Below, one piece after another: positions 5,716 through 6,205 of a stretch of 6,205 nt of DNA. Both the position numbers and the translations under genes were made by a program. Position 1 is the stretch's first letter; each line of letters begins with the position of its first letter. This DNA is from JBEGQX01 sp041180805 (GTDB lineage: Bacteria; Planctomycetota; Planctomycetia; Gemmatales; Gemmataceae). Location: contig JBEGQX010000358.1 in the NCBI GenBank assembly GCA_041180805.1, positions 1 through 6,205 of the forward strand, given 5' to 3'. The notes beneath the pieces were generated by a model. It searched no databases, had not been told where the DNA came from, and worked only from the letters and a program-made list of their open reading frames with translations.

Positions 5716-6205
5716 ATTCCGCTCATGACCTGAAGGCTCCTTTTCAGCAGGGCGGGGTTCTGCTTTGGCCCGGCGAATCGGCCATTGGGAATTCCTTGCA
5801 GGCGAATCGTCTTTCCCTTGAAGAATGCAAAACAGAGATCCTTGGCACACCGCTTTCTGAATGGCGGATGCTTGCAATCCAGGAGGTGACGCAACTTGCC
5901 AGGTCGTTTATGCGTTTGGAAACGGATGCCGGCTCCCTGCCAACGGGCAACGGCCTGATCGTGGGTGGCCATCAACCGGAACTATTCCACCCAGGGGTAT
6001 GGATTAAGAACTTTGTCATGAATTATCTGGGGCGCAAGCACGATCTATTGCCCTTGAATTTGGTGGTAGATAATGATGTGCCCAAATCCGCCACGTTGGG
6101 GATTCCAAAACCCGCCCAATACGATGCCCTGCATTCGCTTGTGAAACTGCCATTCGACCATCACACCAGTGAAGCACCCTATGAAGATTGGGTATTGCAC
6201 GACCG
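5712..6205 (+). CDS. conserved protein of unknown function with GHQPELFHPG motif (3' end outside window)
   Basis: A frame starting with GTG at 5712 stays open to the window edge (164 codons seen). The GTG overlaps the GT2 stop as GTGA, the usual arrangement of translationally coupled genes; there is no good ribosome binding site of its own, so coupling would explain its expression. The next in-frame ATG, at codon 53, falls after a stretch that looks coding, so the GTG is preferred. Visible features are LLWPGES (17-23), a charged helix-rich segment (about 30-72), GGHQPELFHPGVWIKNF (85-101), LNLVVDNDVPKSATL (115-129) and LPFDHHTSEAPYEDW (146-160). I recall this motif set from uncharacterised planctomycete proteins but cannot check it. 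The G-x-Q-P-x-L-F-x-P-G pattern followed by a hydrophobic strand with acidic residues faintly resembles BshC, the cysteine-adding enzyme of bacillithiol synthesis, but this is too weak to name it. No signal peptide or membrane segment is seen, so it is probably cytoplasmic. Confidence 0.72.
   Translation, partial: MNSAHDLKAPFQQGGVLLWPGESAIGNSLQANRLSLEECKTEILGTPLSEWRMLAIQEVTQLARSFMRLETDAGSLPTGNGLIVGGHQPELFHPGVWIKNFVMNYLGRKHDLLPLNLVVDNDVPKSATLGIPKPAQYDALHSLVKLPFDHHTSEAPYEDWVLHD

Noticed and set aside
5685..5975. Overlapping - strand open frames at the GT2/unknown gene junction
   Set aside because: The + strand frame from the GTG at 5712 has recognisable conserved motifs and a coupled start; the - strand products do not resemble anything.

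Overview
The window looks like chromosomal DNA of a member of the Planctomycetota. The main evidence is the C-terminal half of a DUF1501 protein, a family greatly expanded in that phylum. A supporting sign is a partial gene at the right edge whose GHQPELFHPG-type motif I associate, from memory, with uncharacterised planctomycete proteins. Base composition is moderate, and I see no mobile element, CRISPR array, tRNA or rRNA. The genus cannot be told from this piece.

Layout from left to right: (1) the 3' part of a DUF1501 gene on the + strand (1-620). (2) Converging on it with only 8 bases between stop codons, a - strand gene for an 877-residue exported protein built from two amidohydrolase-type halves (629-3262). 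The first half keeps the metal-ligand motifs and the second has lost most of them. (3) A 74-base gap with a candidate promoter whose spacer is a near-perfect palindrome. (4) A - strand multi-pass membrane protein of the GT87/DUF2029 glycosyltransferase family (3337-4689). (5) A 267-base divergent intergenic region with a candidate promoter in each direction, a two-part inverted repeat and a possible 28-codon leader ORF. (6) A + strand GT2 glycosyltransferase resembling dolichol/polyprenyl-phosphate sugar synthases (4957-5715). (7) Overlapping its stop codon by 4 bases, the start of a conserved gene of unknown function that runs off the right edge (5712 onward).

How the genes may fit together: the GT2 enzyme could charge a polyprenyl-phosphate carrier with a sugar, and the divergently transcribed GT87 enzyme is of the type that uses such lipid-linked donors on the outer face of the membrane, so the two may serve one glycosylation route. 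The GT2 gene is probably translationally coupled to the unknown gene after it. The amidohydrolase and DUF1501 genes seem unrelated to that route.

Nothing here forms a clear new multi-gene system. The most interesting items are the active-plus-degenerate tandem amidohydrolase, the two promoter-associated dyads, and the coupled unknown gene with a faint resemblance to BshC.
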